Shown here: positions 43,379-50,953 of the stretch, in pieces
How the letters are laid out: each line of letters starts with the position of its first letter
How positions within the stretch are numbered: the stretch's first letter is position 1
Source of the DNA: Blastococcus sp. URHD0036
Lineage (GTDB): Bacteria > Actinomycetota > Actinomycetes > Mycobacteriales > Geodermatophilaceae
Length of the DNA stretch: 64,000 bases
Direction: 5' to 3'
NCBI RefSeq assembly: GCF_000701365.1
Contig: NZ_JNIK01000014.1
Location: forward strand, 248,001 to 312,000
The notes under the pieces: model-generated
What the model was told of the DNA's origin: nothing
Databases searched by the model: none
The model's input: the letters and a program-made list of their open reading frames with translations, nothing else
Position numbers and translations under genes: made by a program

Positions 43379-44479
43379 GTGGCCCAGTCCCCTCCGACCC
43401 ACGAGACGATCGGCGGGCTCGAGGTGGTGCACACCTTCACCGGCGCGATGCCGACCGGCGTGACGGTCTCGCACACCGGCCGGGTGTTCGTCTGCTACCC
43501 GAAGTGGGGCGACGAGGTCGGCTTCACGGTCGGCGAGCTGCGCGACGGGCAGGAGGTCGCCTTCCCCTCCCAGGAGGTCAACGACAACCGGTCCGACGTC
43601 GACCCCGAGCGGTTCGTGTCCGTGCAGAGCGTCGTCGTCGACCCGGCCGACCGGCTGTGGGTGCTCGACACCGGCAGCCCGGAGTTCCGGCCCACGGAGC
43701 ACGGCGGCCCGAAGCTCGTGTGCGTCGACCTGGCCCGCGACGAGGTCGTGCAGACCATCCTGTTCCCGACCGACGTCGCGCTGCCGACGACCTATCTCAA
43801 CGACGTCCGGTTCGACCTGCGCCGCGGCGACGCGGGGACGGCGTTCATCACCGACTCCTCCGACCAGGGCCCGAACGGGATCATCGTGGTCGACCTGGCG
43901 TCGGGGGAGTCCTGGCGGCGGCTGCACGAGCACCCGAGCACCAAGGCGGTCGCCCCGCCGGACCTGCGGATGGTCGTCGAGGGCCAGGAGTTCCTCGAGC
44001 GGGCCGAGGACGGGTTGACGTCGCCGATCTGCATGGGCGCCGACGGCATCGCGATCTCCGCCGACGGCGAGCGGCTCTTCTACTGCCCGATGGCCGGCCG
44101 CCGCTGGTACAGCGTGTCGGTCGACGCGCTCGTCGACCGCACGCAGGACGACGACGCGGTGGCCGGCACGGTCCGGGACGAGGGCGACAAGGGCTGCGTC
44201 AGCGACGGCCTGGAGACCGACGACGCCGGCCGGCTGTACGTCACCGACGGCGAGCACGACGCCATCCACCGGCGGCTGCCCGACGGCAGCTGGGAGACCG
44301 TCGTCTCCGACCCGCGGCTGCTGTGGCCCGACACGATGTCCGTCGCCGACGGGTTCCTGTACGTCACCGCGAACCAGCTGTACCGGCAGGACACGTACCG
44401 GGGTGGGAAGGACGAGCGGCGCAAGCCCTACGTGCTGTTCCGGACGCCGATCGACGCCGGGCCGGTCCGCCTGCGCTGA
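43379..44479 (+). CDS. SMP-30/major royal jelly-like beta-propeller protein
   Basis: A 366-residue six-bladed propeller. Recognisable blades are FTGAMPTGVTVSHTGRVFVCYPKWGDEV, VQSVVVDPADRLWVLDTGSPEF, YLNDVRFDLRRGD, GADGIAISADGERLFYCPMAGRRWYSV, DGLETDDAGRLYVTDGEHDAI and WPDTMSVADGFLYVTANQL. This matches royal-jelly/yellow or gluconolactonase-like proteins. No secretion signal. The GTG start follows AGGAG. It might hydrolyse a lactone or serve an aldehyde/acid pathway with its neighbours; evidence is positional only. Confidence 0.85.
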   Translation: MAQSPPTHETIGGLEVVHTFTGAMPTGVTVSHTGRVFVCYPKWGDEVGFTVGELRDGQEVAFPSQEVNDNRSDVDPERFVSVQSVVVDPADRLWVLDTGSPEFRPTEHGGPKLVCVDLARDEVVQTILFPTDVALPTTYLNDVRFDLRRGDAGTAFITDSSDQGPNGIIVVDLASGESWRRLHEHPSTKAVAPPDLRMVVEGQEFLERAEDGLTSPICMGADGIAISADGERLFYCPMAGRRWYSVSVDALVDRTQDDDAVAGTVRDEGDKGCVSDGLETDDAGRLYVTDGEHDAIHRRLPDGSWETVVSDPRLLWPDTMSVADGFLYVTANQLYRQDTYRGGKDERRKPYVLFRTPIDAGPVRLR

Positions 44480-44491
44480 GGAGGTCGCCCC

Positions 44492-46918
44492 GTGCCCCGC
44501 ACCGACCGGATCGCCGAGCCCTGGGGAACGCGCACGCCCTACGGGCCGGGGGAGCCCTGGCCCGTCCGCGTGGACACCCACCTGGCCGAGGGCGTGACCG
44601 AGGACGACGTCGACGCGTGGGTGCAGTCGGCATCGCTGCTGCACTCCAACGGCGACGGGCTGGACATCGCCGTGCGGAACGGCCGGATCGTCGGCGTCCG
44701 CGGGCGGGCCGTCGACCGGGTCAACCACGGCCGGGTCGACCCCAAGGACCTCTTCGGCTGGCAGGCGAACGAGTCCCCGGACCGGCTGACCCGGCCGCTG
44801 ATCCGGCGCGACGGCGAGCTCGTGGAGTGCGACTGGGACACCGCCATGGACGCCGTCGCCGGCCGCTGCCGGGAGCTGCTCGACGAGCAGGGGCCCAGCG
44901 CGGTCGGCTTCTACACGACCGGCCAGCTGTTCCTGGAGGAGTACTACACGCTCGGGCTGATCGCCCACGGCGGCATCGGCACCAACCACGTCGACGGCAA
45001 CACCCGGCTGTGCACCGCGACCGCTGCGGCCGCGCTCAAGGAGTCCTTCGGCACCGACGGCCAGCCCGGCTCCTACACCGACGTCGACTCCGCCGACGTC
45101 ATCTGCCTGTACGGGCACAACGTCGCCGAGACCCAGACGGTCCTGTGGGCGCGGATGCTCGACCGGCTGGCCGGGACGGACCCGCCGGCGGTCGTCTGCG
45201 TGGACCCCCGCGAGACGCCGGTCGCCCGCGCGGCGACGGTGCACCTCGCGCCGCGGCCCGGCACGAACGTCGTGCTCATGAACGCGCTCCAGCACGAGCT
45301 GGTGCGCAACGGCTGGATCGACCGCGACTACGTCGACGCCCACACGGTCGGTTTCGCCGAGCTCGAGGACCGGCTGGGCGCCTACACCCCGGAACGGGCG
45401 GCGGAGATCTGCGACGTCCCCGCCGACCGCATCCGCGAGGCCGCCCGGCTGATCGGCACCGCCGAGCGGCTGATGTCGACGGTGCTGCAGGGCTTCTACC
45501 AGTCCCATCAGGCCACCGCGGCCGCCGTGCAGGTCAACAACATCCACCTGCTGCGCGGCATGCTCGGCCGCCCCGGCTGCGGGCTGCTCCAGATGAACGG
45601 CCAGCCGACGGCGGAGAACACCCGCGAGTGCGGTGCCGACGGCGACCTGCCCGGCTTCCGCAACTGGTCCAACGACGAGCACGTGGCCGAGCTGGCCCGG
45701 ATCTGGAACGTCGAGCAGCTCGACATCCCGCACTACAGCCCGCCGACCCACGCGATGCAGATCTTCCGGTACGCGGAGGAGGGCTCGATCCGCTTCCTGT
45801 GGATCACCGCCACCAACCCCGCGGTCTCGCTGCCGGAGCTCGCGCGGGTCCGGTCGATCCTGGCGCAGGAGCGGCTGTTCGTCGTCGTCTCCGACCTGTA
45901 CCTGACCGAGACCGCCGCCTTCGCCGACGTCGTCCTGCCCTGCGCCACCTGGGGGGAGAAGACCGGCACCTTCACCAACGCCGACCGCACGGTTCACCTG
46001 TCGGAGAAGGCGGTCGATCCGCCGGGGGAGGCCCGGCCCGACCTCGACGTGTTCCTCGACTTCGCGCGCCGGCTGGACCTGCGGGACAAGGACGGCGCGC
46101 CGTTGGTGACCTGGCAGGAGCCGGAGGCGGCGTTCGAGGCGTGGAAGGAGTGCAGCCGCGGCCGGCCCTGCGACTACAGCGGCCTGACCTACGCCCAGCT
46201 GCGCGGTGACAGCGGGGTGCAGTGGCCGGTCACCGCCGACGCCCCCGACGGCACCGAGCGGCTCTACGCCGACGGCGCGTTCATGGCGCACCCGGACTAC
46301 TGCGAGAGCTACGGCCGCGACCTGGTGACCGGCGCGCCGTTCGAGGAGTCGGAGTACCGCGCGCTGAATCCCGAGGGCCGGGCGGTCCTGCGGGCGGCCG
46401 AGTACGTGCCGCCGCACGAGCTGCCCGACGCCGACCACCCGTTCCAGCTGATCACCGGCCGGACGCTCTACCACTTCCACACCCGCACCAAGACCGCGCG
46501 GGCACCGCAGCTGCAGGCCGCGGCGCGGGAGGTGTGGGTGGAGATGTCGGCCGCCGACGCCGCCGCCCGCGACCTCGCCGAGGGCGACCTGCTCGAGGTG
46601 CGCACGTCCCGCGGCCGGGTGCGGGCGCGGCTGCGGGTGAGCGGGATCCGGGACGGCGTGCTGTTCCTGCCGTTCCACTACGGCTACTGGGACGCGTCCG
46701 GCGCGGAGCCCGAGAGGGCGGCCAACGAGCTGACCCCGACCGACTGGGACCCGGTGTCCAAGCAGCCGATCTTCAAGACCGCGGCGGCGGCGGTCGACCT
46801 CGTCGAGCGCGGCGGCGTGTCCGCGGCCCCGACGACGACGGCCTCGCGACCGGTGAGCGACGGCGTCCCGCCGACCCGCGGGGGAGCGACCGCCGAGGTG
46901 CTGGAGGAGGTCCGGTGA
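44492..46918 (+). CDS. Molybdopterin (bis-MGD) oxidoreductase lacking N-terminal [4Fe-4S] cysteines
   Basis: An 808-residue DMSO-reductase-superfamily enzyme close in pattern to NasA/NarB nitrate reductases: NTRLCTATAAAALKESFGTDG with Cys174 as probable Mo ligand, YGHNVAETQTVLWARML, QGFYQSHQATAAAVQVNNIHLLRGMLGRPGCG, NGQPTAENTRECG, VLPCATWGEKTGTFTNADRTVHLSEKA, and the C-terminal cofactor domain (LITGRTLYHFHTRTKT). The N-terminal CxxCxxxC...C that binds the FS0 cluster is absent; the aligned stretch is VQSASLLHSNGDGLD and GRVDPKD. Electrons must take another route. GGAGG precedes the GTG. Coupled by GTGA to a helical ferritin-like gene. Confidence 0.9.
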   Translation: MPRTDRIAEPWGTRTPYGPGEPWPVRVDTHLAEGVTEDDVDAWVQSASLLHSNGDGLDIAVRNGRIVGVRGRAVDRVNHGRVDPKDLFGWQANESPDRLTRPLIRRDGELVECDWDTAMDAVAGRCRELLDEQGPSAVGFYTTGQLFLEEYYTLGLIAHGGIGTNHVDGNTRLCTATAAAALKESFGTDGQPGSYTDVDSADVICLYGHNVAETQTVLWARMLDRLAGTDPPAVVCVDPRETPVARAATVHLAPRPGTNVVLMNALQHELVRNGWIDRDYVDAHTVGFAELEDRLGAYTPERAAEICDVPADRIREAARLIGTAERLMSTVLQGFYQSHQATAAAVQVNNIHLLRGMLGRPGCGLLQMNGQPTAENTRECGADGDLPGFRNWSNDEHVAELARIWNVEQLDIPHYSPPTHAMQIFRYAEEGSIRFLWITATNPAVSLPELARVRSILAQERLFVVVSDLYLTETAAFADVVLPCATWGEKTGTFTNADRTVHLSEKAVDPPGEARPDLDVFLDFARRLDLRDKDGAPLVTWQEPEAAFEAWKECSRGRPCDYSGLTYAQLRGDSGVQWPVTADAPDGTERLYADGAFMAHPDYCESYGRDLVTGAPFEESEYRALNPEGRAVLRAAEYVPPHELPDADHPFQLITGRTLYHFHTRTKTARAPQLQAAAREVWVEMSAADAAARDLAEGDLLEVRTSRGRVRARLRVSGIRDGVLFLPFHYGYWDASGAEPERAANELTPTDWDPVSKQPIFKTAAAAVDLVERGGVSAAPTTTASRPVSDGVPPTRGGATAEVLEEVR

Positions 46919-47397
46919 AGCTGGGGCTGGCGATCGAGGAGCTGCACCGCTCGGAGAACCACCTGCACGCCACGCTGCTCGCCGTGTCGGACCGGCACGC
47001 GGCCGACCACGAGGTCTTCCACGTCGCCCGGGACATCGCGCGGTGGAGCGACCGGCACGTGCAGGCGCTGGCCGCGATCGGGCACGACTACGGCCTGGAG
47101 CTGGACCCCGAGCCGGACCGGTCGCCGGGCGTCCTGGAGGCCGTGCGGCAGACGGCGTCGGACCTGTTCGGCCGCCGGTCCGAGCCGGGGCTGGTGCTGC
47201 TCGCCGACCTGCGGCATGTCCACCGCGTCGCGGCCGGGGTGTCGCTGGACTGGGAGCTGCTCGCCCAGGCCGCGCAGGGCGCACGGAAGCGCGAGCTGCT
47301 GGAGCTCGCCGAGTCCTGCCACCCCGAGACGCTGCGGCAGGTGAAGTGGGCGAACGCGAAGTTGAAGGAGTCCGCGACCCAGGCGCTGGTGAGCTGA
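46915..47397 (+). CDS. Helical ferritin-like/DUF protein coupled to the molybdoenzyme
   Basis: A 160-residue all-helical protein with charged His/Glu-rich helices: IEELHRSENHLHATLLAVSDRHAADHEVFHVARDIARWSDRHVQALAAIGHDYG, then ADLRHVHRVAAGVSLDWELLAQAAQ, and the terminal LAESCHPETLRQVKWANAKLKE. E-x(2)-H-type spacings suggest a ferritin-like or metal-binding four-helix bundle, but the classic diiron set cannot be proved by eye. The GTG has a strong GGAGGAGG and overlaps the molybdoenzyme stop, so a functional partnership is likely. Confidence 0.75.
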   Translation: MKLGLAIEELHRSENHLHATLLAVSDRHAADHEVFHVARDIARWSDRHVQALAAIGHDYGLELDPEPDRSPGVLEAVRQTASDLFGRRSEPGLVLLADLRHVHRVAAGVSLDWELLAQAAQGARKRELLELAESCHPETLRQVKWANAKLKESATQALVS

Positions 47398-48056
47398 TGG
47401 AGCCCGTGCAGACCCGGGTCGTCCTGCGGCCGGTCGCCACCCCGCTGCCCCTGGGCTTCCTCGCGCTGGTGGTCGCCACCACCGCCTTCGCCGCGGTGCA
47501 GCTGGGCTGGGTGGCGCCGGCGGAGGGCCGGATCGCCGCGCTGGCCGCGATCGCCCTGACCGTTCCCCTGCAGCTGCTGGCGTCGGTGGTGGGCTTCCTC
47601 GCCCGCGACCCGGCGGCGGCCACCGGGATGGGCGTGCTCGCCGGCACCTGGGGAACGGTCGGCCTCGCCACGCTGACCTCGCCGCCCGGGACCGCGAGCG
47701 ACGGGCTGGGCGTCGTCCTCCTCACCGCGGGCGTGGCGATGCTCGTGCCCGCGACGGCTGCGGTCGCCAAGCCGGTGGCCGCGGCGGTGATGGGCCTGGC
47801 CGGCGTCCGCTTCGCCGTGACCGGCGCCTACCAGCTCACCGGCTCGCCGGACTGGCAGCGGGCGGCCGGCTGGGTGGGGCTGGTCCTCGCGGTGGTCGCC
47901 CTCTACGCGGCGCTCGCGCTCGAGCTGGAGGGTGCGCGGGGGCGGACGGTCCTGCCCGTCGGCCGCACCGGTGCGGCTGCCGCGGGGATGCGCGGCGAGG
48001 GCCCGCTCGCCCCGGCCGACCTCGCCGCCGAGGCCGGGGTGCGTCCGCAGCTCTGA
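47397..48056 (+). CDS. Multi-helix membrane protein, GPR1/FUN34/YaaH-like
   Basis: A 219-residue inner-membrane protein with about six hydrophobic segments. The N-terminal ATPLPLGFLALVVATTAFAAVQLG resembles the NPAPLGL entry of acetate/succinate (SatP/YaaH) channels, but the family match is weak. The hydrophilic tail (residues 180-219) is Gly/Ala-rich. The start overlaps the ferritin-like gene stop (TGATG). A hairpin five bases after the stop probably ends the operon. Confidence 0.7.
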   Translation: MEPVQTRVVLRPVATPLPLGFLALVVATTAFAAVQLGWVAPAEGRIAALAAIALTVPLQLLASVVGFLARDPAAATGMGVLAGTWGTVGLATLTSPPGTASDGLGVVLLTAGVAMLVPATAAVAKPVAAAVMGLAGVRFAVTGAYQLTGSPDWQRAAGWVGLVLAVVALYAALALELEGARGRTVLPVGRTGAAAAGMRGEGPLAPADLAAEAGVRPQL

Positions 48057-48060
48057 CGCC

Positions 48061-48082
48061 CGTCCGGGTGAACGGCCGGACG
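48061..48082 (+). terminator. Hairpin after the molybdoenzyme operon
   Basis: CGTCCGG (48061-48067) and CCGGACG (48076-48082) form a perfect 7-bp stem with an 8-base loop just after the membrane-protein stop. No T-run. Confidence 0.5.
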
Positions 48083-48199
48083 CGGGCACCGGTCGAGGTG
48101 ATTGGGCAAGGCAACCACCGGGCATGGCGGTGCCGGTCCCGCGCGACGTAGCCCCCGTCGCGGTGCGGGATCCCAGGGTTCAGCTCGGTGGAGGCGTAC

Positions 48200-50023
48200 G
48201 TGGCGGCGCAGGACACGAGGTCCGACGAGGACCTGGGCACGATCGAGACCGACGTCCCCGCGCGGCTGGACCGGCTGCCGTTCTCCCGGTTCCACCGCAT
48301 GGTGATCATCGGGCTGGGCACGGTCTGGATCCTCGACGGACTCGAGGTCACCATCGTCGGCAGCATCGCCGCGCGGATGACCGAGGCCGGCAGCGGCATC
48401 GACATCACCGCCAGCCAGATCGGGCTGGCGGCCTCGATCTACATCGTCGGTGCGTGCATCGGGGCGCTGTTCTTCGGCCAGCTCACCGACCGCTTCGGCC
48501 GCAAGCGGCTGTTCCTGCTCACGCTCGGCGTCTACATCACCGCGACGGTGCTGACCGCCTTCGCCTGGACCCCCTGGTTCTTCTACCTCTGCCGCTTCTT
48601 CACCGGAGCGGGCATCGGCGGCGAGTACGCGGCGATCAACTCCGCGGTCGACGAGCTGATCCCCGCCCGCCTCCGTGGCCGGGTCGACCTGCTCATCAAC
48701 GGCTCCTACTGGCTGGGTGCCGCCGTCGGCTCGGGCGCGACCCTGCTGCTGCTCGACGAGAACCTCTTCAGCGCGAGCGTCGGCTGGCGGCTGGCCTTCG
48801 TCATGGGCGCCGTCCTCGGGGCGGTCATCCTCGTGGTGCGCCGGCACGTGCCCGAGAGCCCCCGCTGGCTGTTCATCCACGGCCGGGCCGACGAGGCCGA
48901 CGAGACCGTCGACCGCATCGAGGCCGAGGTCCGCGAGGAGACCGGGCAGGACCTCGAGGAGGTCTCCCAGACGCTGCGCATCCGGCAGCGGGAGGTCATC
49001 CCGTTCCGGGAGATCGCGCACGTCGCCTTCACCCGGTACCCGAAGCGCGCGGTGCTCGGCCTCGCCCTCTTCGTCGGCCAGGCGTTCCTCTACAACGGGT
49101 TCACCTTCAACCTCGGCACGCTCATGTCGACGTACTTCGGGGTCGCCTCCGGCTTCGTGCCGGTCTTCCTCGTCGTGTACGCGCTCGGCAACTTCCTCGG
49201 GCCGCTGCTGCTGGGCCGGCTGTTCGACACGGTCGGCCGCAAGCCGATGATCTCGTTCGCCTACCTCGGGTCGGCCGTCATGGCCGTGGTGACCGCGCTC
49301 TTGTTCACCGGGCTGAACTCCTGGACCTTCATCCTCTTGCTGAGCGTGACGTTCTTCCTCGCCTCGTCCGGCGCCTCGGCTGCCTACCTCACGGTCAGCG
49401 AGATCTTCCCCATGGAGACCCGGGCGCTGGCCATCGCCTTCTTCTACGCCGTCGGCACGGGCCTCGGCGGGATCGTCGGGCCGCTGCTGTTCGGCCGGCT
49501 CATCGAGAGCGGCGACCCGGAGGCGCTCATGACCGGGTTCTTCATCGCTGCCGGGGTCATGGCGCTCGGCGGCATCGCCGAGCTCGCCTTCGGCGTCAAG
49601 GCCGAGAACGCCTCGCTCGAGTCGATCGCCGAACCGCTCACCGCGGAGGACGGCGACGGCTCGGACGGCGACGGCTCGGACGAGGACGCCACCCGGATCC
49701 GCGAGCGGTCGGCCCGCCGCGAGCAGCGGGAACGGGCCGGCGCGCGCCGCTACCGGCCCGGGCCCGGACAGCGGATGTCCTCCCCGCGGATGACCGTCAC
49801 CACCCCGGTGCGCGACGACCGGTCGCTGGACCGGCAGATCGCCTCGGTGGAGGCGGTGCTCCGCCAGCGCGGGACGCTCACGCGGGAGGCGCTCGCGGAG
49901 GCCGTCGGCGCGCGCTGGTGGGGGCCGGGACAGTTCCGGTCCGCCCTCCGCGCGGCGGTGTCCGAGGGCCGGGCCGTCGTCGTCGGCCGCGGCCGGTACG
50001 GCCCGGGCGGCCCCGTCGCCTGA
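48200..50023 (+). CDS. MFS sugar/metabolite transporter with C-terminal soluble domain
   Basis: A 607-residue major-facilitator protein of the metabolite:H+ symporter type: LDGLEVTIVGSIAARM, GQLTDRFGRKRLFLLTLGVY (loop 2-3 motif), GIGGEYAAINSAVDELIPARLRGRVD, LFDTVGRKPMISF and SEIFPMETRALAIAFFYAVGTGLGGIVGP. Residues from about 475 on are unusual: an acidic repeat (EDGDGSDGDGSDED), a basic stretch, and a 60-residue winged-helix-like end (QIASVEAVLRQRGTLTREALAEAVGARWWGPGQF). The GTG at 48200 has GGAGG five bases ahead; a GTG four codons earlier is less likely. Confidence 0.9.
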   Translation: MAAQDTRSDEDLGTIETDVPARLDRLPFSRFHRMVIIGLGTVWILDGLEVTIVGSIAARMTEAGSGIDITASQIGLAASIYIVGACIGALFFGQLTDRFGRKRLFLLTLGVYITATVLTAFAWTPWFFYLCRFFTGAGIGGEYAAINSAVDELIPARLRGRVDLLINGSYWLGAAVGSGATLLLLDENLFSASVGWRLAFVMGAVLGAVILVVRRHVPESPRWLFIHGRADEADETVDRIEAEVREETGQDLEEVSQTLRIRQREVIPFREIAHVAFTRYPKRAVLGLALFVGQAFLYNGFTFNLGTLMSTYFGVASGFVPVFLVVYALGNFLGPLLLGRLFDTVGRKPMISFAYLGSAVMAVVTALLFTGLNSWTFILLLSVTFFLASSGASAAYLTVSEIFPMETRALAIAFFYAVGTGLGGIVGPLLFGRLIESGDPEALMTGFFIAAGVMALGGIAELAFGVKAENASLESIAEPLTAEDGDGSDGDGSDEDATRIRERSARREQRERAGARRYRPGPGQRMSSPRMTVTTPVRDDRSLDRQIASVEAVLRQRGTLTREALAEAVGARWWGPGQFRSALRAAVSEGRAVVVGRGRYGPGGPVA

Positions 50024-50039
50024 CCCGCGGGGTCAGGCG
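50017..50039. terminator. Perfect hairpin holding both stops of a convergent pair
   Basis: CGCCTGACCC (50017-50026) and GGGTCAGGCG (50030-50039) form a perfect 10-bp stem with a GCG triloop. The TGA of the MFS gene and the TGA of the minus-strand Cys-rich gene both lie within the stem, symmetric about its centre. Strong candidate for a bidirectional terminator. Confidence 0.65.
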
Positions 50040-50440
50040 AGCGCGGTGAGCAGGTCGCGACAGGCCTGCTCGCAGCGTCGGCACGCCTCGGCGCAGACGC
50101 GGCAGTGCTCGTGCATCCCCGCGTGCTGCGCGCACTCGTCGCCGCAGGACCGGCAGGCCGTGGCGCACGCCTCGAGGACCGCGCGGGCGACCGCCGAGTC
50201 GTGACCGGCCTGCCGGGTCAGCACCCGGGCCGTGGCCGCGCAGACGTCGGCGCAGTCGAGGTCGGTCCGGATGCAGTGCCGGAGCTCGGCGACCATCTCC
50301 TCCGCCAGGCACGCGTCCGCGCACGCCGTGCAGGCCTCGGCGCACTGGATGCAGGCGTCGATGCACGCGACCAGTGCGTCGGCGGCGGGCCCGGAGGCGG
50401 CGTGCGGATGGGTGGCGAGCATCTGCGCGGTCACGGTCAT
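50033..50440 (-). CDS. Four-helix Cys-rich copper-binding protein (DUF326/Csp-like)
   Basis: A 135-residue protein with 18 Cys in CxxxC and CxxC spacings on predicted helices (CIDACIQCAEACTACADAC; CATACRSCGDEC; CRVCAEACRRCEQAC), plus His/Met residues. This matches the DUF326/cytosolic copper-storage (Csp3-like) four-helix bundle that can bind many Cu(I) ions through core Cys thiolates. No Tat or Sec signal is seen, so it is cytosolic. A single gene; it may buffer copper for the oxidase gene set or for defence. Confidence 0.9.
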   Translation of the reverse strand: MTVTAQMLATHPHAASGPAADALVACIDACIQCAEACTACADACLAEEMVAELRHCIRTDLDCADVCAATARVLTRQAGHDSAVARAVLEACATACRSCGDECAQHAGMHEHCRVCAEACRRCEQACRDLLTALA

Positions 50441-50480
50441 GCGGGGCCACGTACCCGCCGCGCCCGCGGGCGACGCCCGG

Positions 50481-50825
50481 TCAGTTCAGGTGCGACTGCC
50501 AGTCGGCGGGCACCCGTCCCCGCGGGCCGGGGGCCGGCTGGTCGAGCGGGTGGTGCTGCGGGTCGGCGAGGTGGGCCCCGTGCACCGGCCGGTCGGCGGG
50601 GAAGTCCCAGAACCAGTCCTCGCCCGGTTCGAAGCTGCGGATCACCGGGTGCCCCGTCTCCGCGGCGTGCCCGCGGGCGTGCTGGGACGGCGAGGAGTCG
50701 CAGCAGCCCACGTGCCCGCACTGGGCGCAGCGGCGGAGGTGGAACCACCAGCCGCCGGTGGCCTCGCACTCGACGCAGCCGGGGCCGCTGGGCGGGACGG
50801 TGGGATCGATGCCTGGCGTGCTCAC
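50481..50825 (-). CDS. UBP-type zinc finger protein
   Basis: A 114-residue protein containing a ZnF-UBP domain: GCVECEATGGWWFHLRRCAQCGHVGCCDSSPSQHARGHAAETGHPVIRSFEPGEDWFW. The Cys/His ligands (CxxC, CxxC, C, H...H...H) are all present. In bacteria such proteins occur next to thioredoxin-reductase-like response regulators, as here (divergent gene at 50954). The GTG start has no SD; TACGGT seven bases upstream suggests a leaderless mRNA. It may bind a peptide C-terminus, as ZnF-UBP does in eukaryotes. Confidence 0.88.
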   Translation of the reverse strand: MSTPGIDPTVPPSGPGCVECEATGGWWFHLRRCAQCGHVGCCDSSPSQHARGHAAETGHPVIRSFEPGEDWFWDFPADRPVHGAHLADPQHHPLDQPAPGPRGRVPADWQSHLN

Positions 50826-50838
50826 GCCGTTCACCGTA
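50826..50838 (-). promoter_or_regulatory. Leaderless -10 element of the UBP zinc finger gene
   Basis: On the minus strand TACGGT (50838-50833) fits TAnnnT and is followed by seven bases and the GTG start, the usual layout for actinobacterial leaderless transcripts. No SD is present. Confidence 0.45.
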
Positions 50839-50953
50839 GGCGGACGGACCGGGTTCCGGTGGGCTGTCGCCGGTGGCTGTGCGGGAGCTAGCGTGAGGTG
50901 TCCGCCGACGTCGTCGGGCGACCTCTGTACCAGCACCTCGGAGGAGGCCGCCC

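Noticed and set aside
48142-48162. CGCGACG/CGTCGCG dyad before the MFS gene as an operator
   Set aside because: A 7-bp GC-only dyad is expected by chance at this composition, and no second copy or neighbouring regulator supports it.
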